A stretch of 64,000 nucleotides of DNA. Source: Mauremys mutica (Eukaryota > Chordata > Testudines > Geoemydidae). A model generated the notes under the pieces. The model worked only from the letters and a program-made list of their open reading frames with translations, was not told where the DNA came from and searched no databases. Numbering within the stretch: the stretch's first letter is position 1; every line of letters begins with the position of its first letter. This document shows, one piece after another, positions 10,561 through 22,530 of the stretch. The stretch lies in assembly GCF_020497125.1 (NCBI RefSeq), contig NC_059081.1, positions 64,872,768-64,936,767 of the forward strand. Reading direction: 5' to 3'. Both the position numbers and the translations under genes were made by a program.

Positions 10561-13500
10561 ATTCTTGTTATTCATATATGGGGCTCTACATGACTCTTTT
10601 AAGACCAAACCACTTTATCAAAGCCCTTTTTTTAGAGGAGCAAAGAAGATTCTTTGACATAAAAAGAGCAAGAGAAAATGCCCCATCAAATGTATCTTTA
10701 TGGAGTGCTGCTGCTATTTTACTTTGAAAATGTTTTATCCTCTAACATTTTCATCTAATGTATCGTGGAGCTCTAGGCCCACTTGCACTGAAAACCTACA
10801 GATTATCCCAAGGGTTTCCCTTCCAACTCAGCTTGAAGGGACTGTTAATGGCATATGAAGTTAGGAAGGGGGGTATAAAGGAGAAATGTTAGGCTCTGTT
10901 CATGATTGGAGATGGCTGCACCACTTCAAGCAGATTGCAGCCAACTTTAAATGCACTCCCGAGCTCCTAAATGAAAGTTAAATGTTTGTAGGATTTGTAT
11001 CTGATGAATGCATCTTCAATTTGCAGTACCTAATACACAGCTCTCGCATAGCCCTAAAAATGTGGGCCAGAGAATCTGGGCCACTGTACTCCTTTTGTGC
11101 AGTTCAGTGGCGCAGAGGTCTCCTATGTCTCCTCTTGGGGACACAGCACTGGCTCCAACTCCTCTCACCCCATAGCACTCACTGCAGGGAGCGGCTTGTG
11201 GGTGAGGAGAGGCAGGTAGGAACCATGGACAGATGGGGACCATAGCCAGCTGTTGCAGTCTGGAGGAACTCCCAGGCTGCTCTAAACTGCTCTGGGGTCA
11301 GGGCTGAAAACCAGGGAACCATAACCAGTTCCCTGATGGCCATATGTATATGGTAGGTGAATGTGTAAATATGTGTATGTAGGTGAATAGGTGAGTTCTT
11401 GGCCTGTAGGAGTAGCCTCCAGTATTTGCCCTCCACAAATACCTGTCATATGGAAAGAATTGTATTTTTAAGAAAATGGTACTGTAAGGAATTAGTTTTT
11501 AAAGCCATATATGATGAGGATAACAGCTGAAACCTGAAAACGTCACTGAATTTCCAGAAGAGTTTACAGGTCCGGGGTGATGTTGTTTGGAGTTGTGTGT
11601 CCTTAGCTCTCTGGGGCTAACATCAATAATCTTTCTGAATTTCCATTACTGCTAACTTGAAAAAAAATTATAAGGAAAAAGCAATTAAATTATAATTAAA
11701 CCAACACTGGAAGAACTGTGGGATGCAGGGACTTGTGTGGCTTTTTTTCAGAAGTGTTCTTTTTTTGTTGTCCTCCTTTCAAAGCATTTCAAAGGGGAAG
11801 TTAGTGCCATTTCTGAATTTTCCTTCCAGGGAGTCACCGATTTTCAGTTGAATGGCCATGGTCTCTTTACCTGAGTTTTTATTCAGAATTTGAAACGTGT
11901 CATTTATTGGAAGTCTCATCTGCGATAAAATGATGTTGGATCTGCCCTTCTCACCACCATCCCTGCTTTCATCACTGGACTGCTTCTCTCTATGCCCTTC
12001 TTGTGGGTGAAGAGAAGTTTATTAATGCTTGTCTGCTGCTGAGTTGCCGATCCAAAATTCTCCTCATCCAATATTCTGTACTCCGTAAAGCCCTTTTCCA
12101 ACAAAGAGAGTTCTTGAGAGCACCCCTGCACTCTCAGAGGTGCAATGCAATGCCCCCATTGACATCAGTGATAGGCCTGTTCCATGGAACCCAGAGAAGA
12201 GCAGCTGATGAGATCTGGACTGGAGAACCACAACATTCATATCATTCTTTACAGCCAGATGAGACATTCTGGCATACCATCGGTGACACTTGAGTTTGCA
12301 AGAGGCACAAACTCAGTCTAAGTTTTGTTACGACCAGTTGCTGAACAGGAAATGGATGGAAGCTATTGAAGATGTAACAGGAGCCTTCTAAAGAATTAAT
12401 TCAGCTGTCTCTATAGCAAATATGAACTTGTAGCTGCATTTCATAAACCCTGAAAAGTGCCCAAATTATTATTATCTTTCCTGAGACCGTGTGAGATCGC
12501 TGAAGCATGACCTGTATTGTTTTCTCTCCCAGCTCTCTGAGCGAGCAGAGAACTGACTCCATGATTAATATACCTCAGTACAGCTCTGACTGGAGACATC
12601 CATAGGAATTAAAGTTGAACTGGTGTGATTTCCCTTAGCTGGTCACTAGTGGTTGCACTGGCATCTTTTCATCACCTCCTTGTGCCAAAAGAAGTGCAGA
12701 AGAGATTAGGGAACAAAATGTGAGACATTTCAGGGCGTCACACATCATTGAACTCAACAAGCCATGAACATAAGTGAATGGATGCCCATCATTACTTCTC
12801 AAATGAAGCATCTCTGCTGCTTCCTCCATGTTCCTGTGAGACTGCTTCAGAGAGAGGCTGAGAATGAACAAGCTCTGTGATGAGTGGTAGCAAAGGGCTA
12901 GGCAGGCCGATGACACAAGCACTGGAAGGAGATAGGAGCCTTTAAGAGGTATGTGTGTTGTTTCCTTAAATGAAGTGACCCCATTGGCCTTTTAACCTCA
13001 ATAAGATACTCTGGAGACTAAGGCTCTGATCCAGCACATATACATAACACATATACAGTTGCATAACCTGAAATGCATGATATTGGCTTCTGTGGGACGA
13101 CAGGTACTCAGTTATGCACATGGTTAGATGCTTTGCTGGATTGGAGCCCAAGATATCTCCTTCCGGGATCATGATACATGGAGCATTTCAAGTGCACATA
13201 GAGAAGATGGCTTCCCATTGTGTGGATTCTACCCGGCCTCGCAATGGTATTTTAGCCTGTATTTGGACCCTGGCTGCAGTACGGGAGGGTGAAGAGAACA
13301 GCAAGTAGTGACAATGAAAATCCAGCATAGGTATTGGTTGGTAGCCATATGGTACAATAGCCCTTCCTACCATTCTGGGCTAGCACTGTACATGGCTAGT
13401 GTGTACCAAAATCATACTGATAAAAATTCAGGCTCTGAGATACTCATGGACTAGGTTGTGGGGTTCAGCGGTTCCTGCAGCACTGGCTTTTTAAAAGGAG

Positions 13501-14040
13501 ACAAAATAAAAAACAAAACAAAACTCAGCTTGTGTCATGATACATGAAGAACAGAAAAGAGGAAAAGGAGAGTGGAGAAAGCAGACTGAGAGGAGCAAAG
13601 TCAGAGTTAGGAGCAGAGGTGAAAGAAAGAAGACAAAATATTTCTGTGTTTTGTCTGCATAATATTGTGTGTTATGCAGGACTGCTAATAAGGAACACCT
13701 TGAAATCCCCATGGAGAACCAAGAGAAGATCCTTTCTCTGTAGTCTCTGTAGTAGCATTATCCATGTCACATGTACATGTTATAGCGAAGACAGAGATTT
13801 TATCTGACAAATTAATTATTTTATTAAGAAATTATTGTAGGCCAGATCCTGCTGCCCTGTGCAGACGGACTCCACAAATAGTGCCATTGGGACTGATTCT
13901 CAGTTACTCGAAGGCCACTTTACCCCACTCTGGAAATGTAAAGTAGCCTCACATGGAATGTGTGCCCAGTTAAGGCCCCCTTACACTGCATTACGTAGTG
14001 GTGTAAGTGAGAATGAGGACTACTGACTCATGGTGTGTAA
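10561..14040. other. No gene recognised; intron-like sequence
   Basis: Several open frames of 60-96 codons overlap on both strands with no domain, no conserved motif and no phase-consistent splice sites. I see no complete repeat here. Confidence 0.5.
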
Positions 14041-14049
14041 GATAAAAAG

Positions 14050-14074
14050 AATATATATATATATAGAGAGAGAT
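14050..14074. repeat. (AT)n(AG)n microsatellite at SINE 3' end
   Basis: AT units run into AG units directly at the 3' end of the minus-strand SINE, as expected for a slippage-expanded SINE tail. Confidence 0.8.
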
Positions 14075-14078
14075 ACCT

Positions 14079-14456
14079 ATCTCATAGAGCTGGAAGGGAC
14101 CCTGGAGGGTCATTGAGTTCAGCCCCCTGCCTTCACTAGCAGGACCAAGTATCAGAGGGGGAGCCATGTTAGTGTGGATCTGTAAAAGCAGCAAAGAGTC
14201 CTGTGGCACTTTATAGATGTATTGGAACATGAGCTTTTGTGGGTGACTACCCACTTTGTTGGATGCAAGTGGGTATTCACCCACAAAAGCTCATGCTCCA
14301 ATACCTCTGTTAGTCTATAAGGTGCCACAGGACTCTTTGCTGCTTTTACAGGACCAAGTACAGATTTTGCCCCAGATCCCTAAATGGCCCCCTTGAGGAT
14401 TGAACTCACCAGCCTGTGTTTAGCAGGCCAATGCTCAAATCACTGAGCTATCCCCT
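14079..14456 (-). mobile_element. tRNA-derived SINE with CR1-type tail (Cry-like), split by a later insertion
   Basis: On the minus strand it starts GGGGATAGCTCAGTGATTTG, which resembles a polymerase III A box, followed by a B-box-like GTGAGTTCAATCC. It ends in a tail resembling the CR1 3' end (GGGTCCCTTCCAGCTCTATG). This matches the turtle Cry/PolIII SINE as I remember it. The element at 14152-14350 is inserted inside it. A microsatellite follows the 3' end at 14050-14078. Confidence 0.7.
14152..14350 (-). mobile_element. Palindromic short retroelement nested in a SINE, 10-bp target duplication
   Basis: The insert is flanked by GGACCAAGTA at 14142-14151 and 14351-14360. From 14182 to 14349 it is a near-complete inverted repeat: the left arm starts GTAAAAGCAGCAAAGAGTCC, the right arm ends GGACTCTTTGCTGCTTTTAC, and each arm is about 75 bp. 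The outer left end is the reverse complement of the tail GACTAACACGGCTACCCC found at 9173-9192. This is therefore the element of 9040-9198 in the opposite orientation and more complete. Confidence 0.75.
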
Positions 14457-14844
14457 AATCTTTAAATGAAAATTTAGGTCAGTTCTGAACCAGTTTAATC
14501 CCTTGGACCCAGCTATCTTCACTCAGATAGAAAGTCAAATGTTTCTCACTTCAAAGAGTTTCCATCTACTCAGTGGGTAAGACTGATCAGAGTAAGAATG
14601 GGTCTCTAGTGTTGGACACAGACACAGATGCATTGTATTGTCTGCATGTGAGCAGCCCTGCTGTCATGCTGAAGAATTATCCATTGGAGACTGTAGCGGG
14701 GCAGTAAACTCCCAAGACTGTATATGGAAACACATGACTTTTCAATTGACTTGCCCTAGACTCAAAGGATAATTACTCCTGAGCCATGCTAGTAGATGGT
14801 CTCAGTTAGCTCCACCCCAGATATATAAAGGACAAGAACATCTT

Positions 14845-15075
14845 ATCATATAGGGAAGCAGTGTGGCATGGTGGATGGCGTACTGGATTGGGACTCTGAG
14901 ACTTGGTTTCTACTCCTGGCTCTGCCACTTCACCTGCTGGCTGACTTTGGGGAAGTTACTTCCCCTCTGTGTTCGTTTGTTTGTCCATCTGTATAATGGG
15001 GTTGGCGATACTGACCTTTGTAAAGTGCTTTGAGCTCTAGTGATGAAAGGTGCTGTATAAATGTTAGGTGGTGGT
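14845..15075 (+). mobile_element. MIR-like SINE, near full length
   Basis: Head AGCAGTGTGGCATGGTGGAT, core CTCTGCCACTTCACCTGCTG, then GTCCATCTGTATAATGGGG and a tail AAAGTGCTTTGAGCTC with GTGCTGTATAAATGTTA. This is the full MIR order on the plus strand. Confidence 0.8.
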
Positions 15076-16938
15076 ATTGTTGGATCTGCTGTAAATATAG
15101 AGCTCAGACTCAGGGGGGAATTTCAGGCTAAGGTTTGTTTCATTGATTGAGTTACCTGTAAAATAAAACCAGCAGAGGGTGGGTTTGAACAGTTGCTCTC
15201 ATGGTCTACGTGTTCTGTAGAGGAAGCACTAGAGACTTGGGTCTAGATCTACAATGCCCTTTATGCTTCTGACTGCCACTGATTCCAATGAAAGTTAGGA
15301 CCCTCAAGACCTTCGTGGATCTGCGCTTAGCATATTCCCAACGATGATGGTGCTAATCACATTGTAAGTAGGTTAAATAGCAAAGCATTGCTCAGTTATT
15401 GCCATCTTCCTTGACAGATTATTTTGTTCCCCCCACCTGCAGCTTCTTATAATAGCAAGTTCTTGCTAGTGCCGTGCAATTTGTGAAAAACAGTAGGGCT
15501 TCTGGATTATCTTTCGTCTTGATGCATAACAAATTAAACACTGCAAGAGTCAATGCTTTCAGCAGCATTACAGATCATTCTATCTGATCACAAATCATAG
15601 CTAGGCAAGGGATAAAGTTATTAATTTGGGGTCGGTGGGAGTTTTGCCTGAGCAAGGAGTCCAATTAGGGGCCTGATCCAAAACTCTTTGACGTCAATGG
15701 CAATACTGATTTCAGTGGGGTTTGGATCAGGCCCTAGGAGTGATATAAAACTGAGAAATGAAATCCAAAGGTTTTACATGATGATAGCTGAGAAACAGTG
15801 TTGTGGAAATCTAAGGGGCAGGTCACTTACGCAGTATGTGTGCCAAAGTTATTTGTGTGCAGAGCCATCCTAGTTGGACAACTCAGTCCTTGCTATGTCC
15901 CTTAGTTTCTCAAAAGAGCATTTTCCTTCGTTCCTGCTGTCTTGGGATTAACTGAATCTCTGTGGTTCGGTGTGATAAAACCCCACATATACCATCGTTT
16001 AACCGCTCTCTCTGCTTACATCTTCCATTCCATCCAGCCCCCACGTTTCATGACCCGATTCTAGTCTCGCCTATGTCAGGGCGAATGAGGAATTACTCCG
16101 TTGCAGTCAGTGGAGTTTCACCAGAATGAAACAGGACTGAAGTGGGATGAAGCTCAGGCCCTCCATGGCCCTCACTCCCAGTGCCTGTTTGTTAGTGCTT
16201 GTTATTGCAATGCCCCCATGCTAGAAAACTCACTGGAACACTGCACATTCAATTGGATCCATTTTCATTGGGCCGTATCTCTCACTCTGTAGCTGTGCCA
16301 GGCAGCTTCTTTTCTGCCAGCTGACTCGCACCAAGCAGCTGGAGTAGAACCCACTGGAAACACTAAGTATAGAACCTACCTTAATTGAGGCTTTGGGCTT
16401 CTCCAAATCTGCCCCGCCTCTCCCTGCCAAGCTGGGGGTAGGGAGCCCAACAAGAGATCTTCAACCACCCCTGGTGGGAGGGTGCTAATACCACTGAGGG
16501 CCATAGAAGACTCCAGGAAGGATGCACCTTGCTCACTGCAGATGTGCGCAAAATGCTAGTAAAGCATCTTCTCCTCCTGTGACTTCAGAGGCTCTGAAGG
16601 GGTGTATTTCCACCCTGCCCCAGGAAACGCCTGGCTGGGTCTCATTCACTTGCCATGTCCATGAGGAGCACTGTAAAAGGATTCTTCTCCCCAGCTTCCT
16701 GACTTTCGCTCTCTTCATATGAAGGAGGAGAAGGTGGAGCTCCATCGCTTTGGGGTGTACCAATAGAATCTGTGGAGCTCTGCATCCCTGAACATAAGAC
16801 CCAGAGCCAAACACAGTCCTTTCTTTTCTTCTCTTATGCCAGGTAACCCTAGAAATACGCTCTGAGCCAGGCAGAGGTAAAGATTAGTCTTTTCTCTCCC
16901 TCACCTTCTGCTTCCTGATAAATGAACTACATCTGCAA
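15076..16938. other. No gene recognised
   Basis: Apart from the hairpin phrase at 15668-15736 I see no classified repeat. Open frames at 16101-16292 and 16522-16722 are short and unlike any protein I know. Confidence 0.5.
15668..15736. repeat. Short hairpin repeat copy
   Basis: GGCCTGATCCAAAACTC at the left is mirrored by GGTTTGGATCAGGCCC at the right around a GACGTCAATGGCAATACTG core. The outer arms pair almost perfectly. Confidence 0.65.
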
Positions 16939-17023
16939 GGGCCAGATCCTTAGCTGGGGTGAACTGGCATAACTGCACTGAAGGCAATAGAGTTATGTTG
17001 ATTAACATCAGCCGAGGACTTGA
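16939..17023. repeat. ~80-bp hairpin repeat copy
   Basis: Starts GGGCCAGATCCTTAGCTGG and ends with ACATCAGCCGAGGACTTG. It belongs to the same degenerate palindrome as 40845-40934. Confidence 0.6.
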
Positions 17024-17147
17024 TTTTTATATCCATGAGCTACATAACTTGCCATACACTCGGTTCTTTCTTTCTCACTCCCTGAGTAAGTTGTGTAAAG
17101 CAGAGCCATCGGCAACAGCAAATCTTGTCATAATTTCTGCCTTCCAG

Positions 17148-17480
17148 AGTCAGGTAACAGTACCAGTTTCTCATCATTTCCCCCTCTCTCTCACTTTTTC
17201 AGGACTAGGTAACAATAATACTACACATTACATGTCCTCCTTACAGCCAAATAACTAATGATTGTCATTATATCTCTATCAGAATTAGGTAACTGCAATA
17301 CTCTTTATTACAGCTCTCTCTTTTGGCCAGTAACGGCAGTATTCTATATTATGTATCTCTCTTTCTCTCCTGCTCTGAGTCAGGTAATTGTTATGCTCCT
17401 CTTTATGTGCTTTTCCTGGAGCTGTAATAGTTTTCATTGTATCTCTTTGGAGCTTGTAATGGTAATGTTCCCTGCTCTAT
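17148..17480 (+). repeat. Degenerate minisatellite with GGTAACAGTA-type units
   Basis: Similar phrases recur at irregular 50-100 bp spacing: GAGTCAGGTAACAGTACC, GGACTAGGTAACAATAAT, GAATTAGGTAACTGCAAT and GAGTCAGGTAATTGTTA, separated by pyrimidine-rich stretches with TCTCTCT. Two chance frames of 99 codons run across it. No protein family is recognisable. Confidence 0.45.
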
Positions 17481-18010
17481 CTCTGAGTCACAAGGCAATA
17501 TGTTTTGAGAGTCACCTCTATAGAGTTCTTCCTTGTGTAGGTCTCAAAACTGACTAATTAAAATGGTGTTTTATAATAATAATTTGCAAACGCCTTGTGC
17601 CTTTTATCTCAGGATCACTTTACACATATCGGCTCCCGGCCCTGAGTGTGGCTGAGCCTCACGTTGCACAGGACTCGAGGATATAACCTGTAATACAACC
17701 TTTATGCTCCCTGGATCCCGGGCCTGACGGGGATGGTCCCCATCATGAGGTCCAGCAGCAAAACTGAACATCAGTACCACAGCATTTCTATTTAATACCT
17801 TTCATGCTCTGTTATTGCATATGTGCTTTACAGCCAGGATTTTCAAAACTGAGTCATGCTCAGCATGAAAAACCATAGAGATCGGATGTGACTAAGTGAA
17901 GTGCTGATCCCTTGCTCTCTGAAAATCAGGGCCCTTTAATGTGGGCAACCAAAATGTCTAGTCACGTTAGAAAATCTTGGCCTACAGGTGGCATTTCCAG
18001 AAGCGCTTTG

Positions 18011-18089
18011 TGTTGGCCTAATTCTGCTCCCATTGAAGTCGGTGCAGAATTCAATCAGGGATTTCAGTGGGATCAGAGTTGGTCAATGC
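18011..18089. repeat. Short hairpin repeat copy
   Basis: GGCCTAATTCTGCTCCCATTG at the left pairs imperfectly with CAGTGGGATCAGAGTTGG at the right, with GCAGAATTCAATCAGGGA between. Confidence 0.5.
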
Positions 18090-18439
18090 TGAATGATTTT
18101 GAAAATCCCAGCCTATGTGTGTTAATCATGTCACCTTGATAGGGCAGTATCTTGGCTGGGTTTCATGCTGTATATTTCAAATGTTTTAATTATTTTATTT
18201 TTCTGGCATTTAAAGGTGTTGCCCTGCCACAAGAACACCTGAATTGGTACACAGAGCATTTCATAAATAAACTGTTCTTACCTGGCAATGGGTATCCTTC
18301 CCATTGTATTTAAGTGCACTATGCATTTTTTGCAATTAAAGTCTATATCACATGAAACTCTCCTCTCGAGCAAAGCTGGTCAAAGAATGAAAGTCATGAT
18401 TTGCACATTTAATTGCAAATCTGATTCCTAATGCAGTCC

Positions 18440-18655
18440 ACCATTTATGAGCCCTGGGCTATGACTCAGGAGATCTGTGTATTCCCAGCTGTGCCACTGG
18501 TTTGCTGGCTGACCTTGGGCAAGTCACTTCACCTCTCTGCTCTGTTTTCCCCTCCCACCTTTTGGCTGTCTTCCATATTTAGATTGTTCAGACCCTAGCA
18601 CACTGAGGTCTTGATTTTGATTGGGGCTTCAGATGCTACTTTGATATAAATAATA
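18440..18655 (+). mobile_element. MIR-like SINE with reptile-type tail
   Basis: It contains GCTGTGCCACTGGTTTGCTG, then CTGACCTTGGGCAAGTCACT and TCACCTCTCTGCTCTG, then a tail with TTGGGGCTTCAGATGCTACT and ATATAAATAATAG. The strongly conserved core supports the call. Confidence 0.75.
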
Positions 18656-19402
18656 GCCACTGTGTATTTGTGAAAATGTTTATGGATCAGGAGGGTTTCA
18701 CAACATTTAGCATGGATCATGGATTATTTGTCTCATACTGAGATTTCATTATTTGCTATTCTTTATTCAGTATTCATCTGTGGGTTTTTTTAAAAAACCT
18801 TTCAGTTAATCATTAATGGAGCAGAAACCATACCCTGTTTTTTAGGTGAACCTCCTGTACAACACAAATACTAAACAGTTCACTAGTCAAAGTGAACAAT
18901 TTGTGCGTTGGTTTTTTTTTAAAAACACCCTGTCTGAAAATTATTTGCATAAACTATTCAGTGAATACTTCTGAAAAACAATTACATGTGAAGAAATCAG
19001 GCAGAAAATAGGGCTAAATTTGGAATGCTTGTTATTAGCAAACAATAAGTCAAATTTTATCTCCTGGTTTCAGTCATCATTAGAGACTCAAAATTCAGAT
19101 CAGTCTAATTAAAGATTTTTTTACATTTCCTTAATTTTAAGTGAGTCTGACTCCAGTTTTGTCTGAAGCTGGGCTAATCTATTCAATAACCAGCCCCGTC
19201 AAAAAAAAATCCAGCAACATACAACTCAGAAATAAGCTACGTTTCGAGAAACATTTCATTTCATTGGCATAATATGTTACATGAAATCTAAGGCTCCCAG
19301 CAGTTAACAGATATGGCTGAAATGTATAGTTTAAGGAGTTCGGACAAGCAGACTGATGCAAACCTGTGAAGAAATTTACATGTAAGAACCACACTTTTAA
19401 AC

Positions 19403-19566
19403 ATTTTTAAAAGGTTTATTCCTGTATCTGTAATTTTTCACTCCATGCATCTGAAGAGGTGTTTTTTTTACCCACGAAAGATTATGCCCAAATAAATCTG
19501 TCTTTAAGGTGCCACTGGACTCCTCGTTGTTTTTGTGGATACAGATTAACACGGCTACCCCCTAAT
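19403..19566 (+). mobile_element. Third member of the ACACGGCTAC-tailed retroelement group
   Basis: The insertion is bounded by ACTTTTAAAC at 19393-19402 and 19567-19576. It contains CACTCCATGCATCTGAAGAG, ACCCACGAAAGATTATGCCC, AGGTGCCACTGGACTCCTCG and the tail GATTAACACGGCTACCCCC. Compared with 9040-9198 the tail and the GGTGCCAC...GGACTC block are shared, but this copy shows no inverted arm. Confidence 0.65.
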
Positions 19567-20104
19567 ACTTTTAAACTTGCAATTGACTTGCAAACGTGGA
19601 GTAAAAAAAAATTTGCAGAATGATGCAGACAGAAATTTTAGGGTCTGATCCTAGTATGCCTGCAGCCAGTGGAAATAGAAGTCAGTCAAGAACTCTTAAG
19701 AGGCATGACCCAGATGCACCAGTATTATTAACCTAGGTTGGATTTAAAATCATGCTTTATATATGTATATAATATCTGCTGATTAAAAATTTTAAACCTA
19801 AAGAGTGTGTAACTCGTTAGTTTACGCAGTGTTAAACTATGGGAACTCAGTTTTCAGAGCTGGAATTCCATCTTGGCTAGAGGGAAGCAGAACTAGCATT
19901 GAACAACTGTAAGTAAGGCAAGTCAAACAGTTAGTCAGCAAGGAGTCAGACCAACCAGATTCTGTTATAAAGATAAGGAAACAAAGTATCCTTATCACTG
20001 TGGCCTTGTATTTTTTATTAACGCCTAGTAACTCTAATATGCTCTTTGAACCAGAAAGCGGTTAGGTGCTTCATTATCTCTTCTTTATAGAAGCTAAAGT
20101 AACT

Positions 20105-20285
20105 TGTGCCTATGGTTCCCTAGCCTCTGTTTGCTAGCAGCTGGGAATGGGCGACAGGGGATGGGTCACTTGATGATTGCCTGTTCTGTTCATTCTCTCT
20201 GGGGCACCTGGCATTGGCCACTGTCGGAAGACGGGATACTGGGCTGGATGGACCTTTGGTCTGACTCAGTGTGGCTGTTCTTACG
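20105..20285 (+). mobile_element. CR1-like LINE 3' end
   Basis: The phrases GGCACCTGGCATTGGCCACT, GGATGGACCTTTGGTCTGAC and TCAGTGTGGCTGTTCTTACG are the conserved untranslated 3' end of a reptile CR1 subfamily. No coding part is left. Confidence 0.6.
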
Positions 20286-21967
20286 TGCCGCTTTATAAAT
20301 CTTGTGCAAAGCTGTGTCGACAGATGTTATGATGGCAGAGGTGAAAGCAAACACAGAATAGTTATCCAGAATGCCTTGTAGCATGGGCATCGTGCCATGA
20401 GGATATTAAAAATAACTTTTCAATACTCATTGGGCCCTATTTCAGTAAAGTGTGATGTGTTTCTTCTGTCTTTTTATGCATAACTTAGACCACAGATCCT
20501 ATGTGGAATACGCAAAGGTATAGAGATTTCCTTGAGGTGTACCATGCCTATCCTGAAGACCAGCATAGAATGTAGGTGAAAATACATGAACAGGGCTAAA
20601 GAGGAAACTCTTTTTTTGCTCATGCATGAGTTGGCCACTTCGTCAATAGATTAGTTTTTCTTTTCCCTCGGTCTTCAATAAAATATTAGTAGCTATTTTG
20701 TATCGTATTTCCCTAGAGCAAAGCAGAAAGTGACTTCTTCCTAAGCAGAGATGGGGCACCAAAGACAAATCCAACTTGCCTGGATTTGAAAGTGTCAAGA
20801 TCTAGGGTTTTGGTTGTCCAGTTTTACAGGCCAGATGCAGCTGTAAAGTTAAGAGCTAGATCCAAACTTCCCAAGAGTCCTGGGAGGTGTGGAACCCGAG
20901 TTTCAGCTGAGTCTTATTTATAGTTATAAGATTTTGTACTGACAGCTCTCCTATCTTTTCCCCCTCCTCTTTCCACATCCCACCCCTCACATCCCACGTT
21001 ATTAAAAATAAAGCTAACATTGAGGTCTGGGAAAATATTTTCCACTATCAGTTTATTTTAAGATTGGCCTGTAAAGTATGGGATTTTCCACATTGGATTG
21101 GACCAATAATCCAGGCTTGGAATCTTTTCTCCACCTGATGGTAACACATCATGCTGGAGGAGAAGGCAAAGTAGAAGAAAAGTCCATCCTATATACCTAA
21201 AGAGCTATTAAAGTGCATATAGCAAAGTGTATAGAGGATGTGTGGCTTCAATGGGATCCTGTTTTTCAGGTGCTCAGATACCATGGTGATGGGCCTGGTA
21301 TAAAATCATAAACTTCACTGGAGCTCTGGTTATTTACACTGGCATATGGGGATGACAAGCAGCTGCAGATGCAAGATGGTTGCCCCAGTGCTGCACACCT
21401 TGGCACAAGGTCACGGGAGGATTCCTCCCCCACCGATTCCTGCCCCACAAAGCCCATTTACTCAGATGATCAGGATTTGGCTCTTGGTTCATAAGCTGCA
21501 GCTGCCTCTTTCACTAAATACCTTTTTAGTAGCTTCTCTTTTTTCCCGTATAATGTGTGGATGTAACACTTAGATTCTCATTTGGCAGTTTCTTAGTTAC
21601 ATGCCCCCTTGGGATTTGATGAACAGTAAACAAGCATCATGTCCTACTAATGGTGCAGAAACTGCACTCTGTTCTCTTTTGGTGCACATAGATCCTGATC
21701 CTTTGACAGTAGAACAAAGAGTTCATCAAGATTTGGGTGCTCAGCCTTGGTTATGAAATACAGTTGAACTTGGGCTGAATGCCATTAAAATATATTTTGA
21801 TGCTTTTTATTGTAATGGTTATGTTAACAAGATGTGACAGGCAAGTGTGTTAGATGCGGCACTGAAAAAGTTAGCAGTGCATCATTACCCCATTATAGGC
21901 TGTCCTCATGCAGTTACATGTATTTCTCCAAAGAAACTTGTATGGATTTTGTTTATAGGGCCAAACC
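20286..21967. other. No gene recognised
   Basis: No complete repeat and no credible exon; only short overlapping frames. Confidence 0.5.
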
Positions 21968-22092
21968 ATAAGAGGAGGATTGATCTGGTGGCTAAGGCAC
22001 TGGACTGAGATCGGGGTTTGCTTCCTGATTCTTTCCCCAACTTCCTGACTGCCTTGCACCTTGGTCAAGTCCCTTAATCTCTCAGACCCAGA
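21968..22092 (+). mobile_element. MIR-like SINE fragment
   Basis: GGTGGCTAAGGCACTGGACTG, then CTTGGTCAAGTCCCTTAATC and TCTCAGACCCAG give the head and core of MIR without the tail. Confidence 0.6.
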
Positions 22093-22439
22093 TGTTTTAG
22101 GCATTGCTGTCCTCAGTGTTGCAACACCTAAATGATTTAGGAGCCTAACTCACATTTCTGAAAGATATTTAAGCATGTGGGTGCCTAAATCCCCTTGACT
22201 GTCAATAGGATTTTGGTTCTCTTTTGAAAATGAAACTTAAGTTCCATTGCAGCAATACCTAAATACCTTTAAAAATCTGTGCCTGTGGACCTTAATTCCC
22301 CATCTTTGTATTGAAGGTATTCATATTTTCTTCTACCAACACTTGCGTCTATCTTGCCTATAGAACCATTATCAGTCTCTCTCTGGCTCAGTGACTATTC
22401 AGGTAATCGATACAAAGTGGAACAGCTTCAATAGGAGAG

Positions 22440-22530
22440 CATGAGCCTGGCCCTTTGGCCAGTAGTCTGGTGGTTAGAGTACACAGCTGGGAAGGGGGAG
22501 ACTTGGACCCTACTCTGAAGTCATTAGAAG
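22440..22530 (+). mobile_element. MIR-like SINE head fragment
   Basis: CTGGTGGTTAGAGTACACAG followed by GGAGACTTGGACCCTACTCT resembles the tRNA-like head region only. Confidence 0.45.

Noticed and set aside
14380..14456. tRNA gene
   Set aside because: The A- and B-box-like phrases belong to a SINE head; the sequence does not fold into a full cloverleaf and a SINE body follows.
16959..17557. Two consecutive 99-codon frames, plus
   Set aside because: They run over a degenerate minisatellite with many GTAAC and TCTCTC phrases and show no domain.
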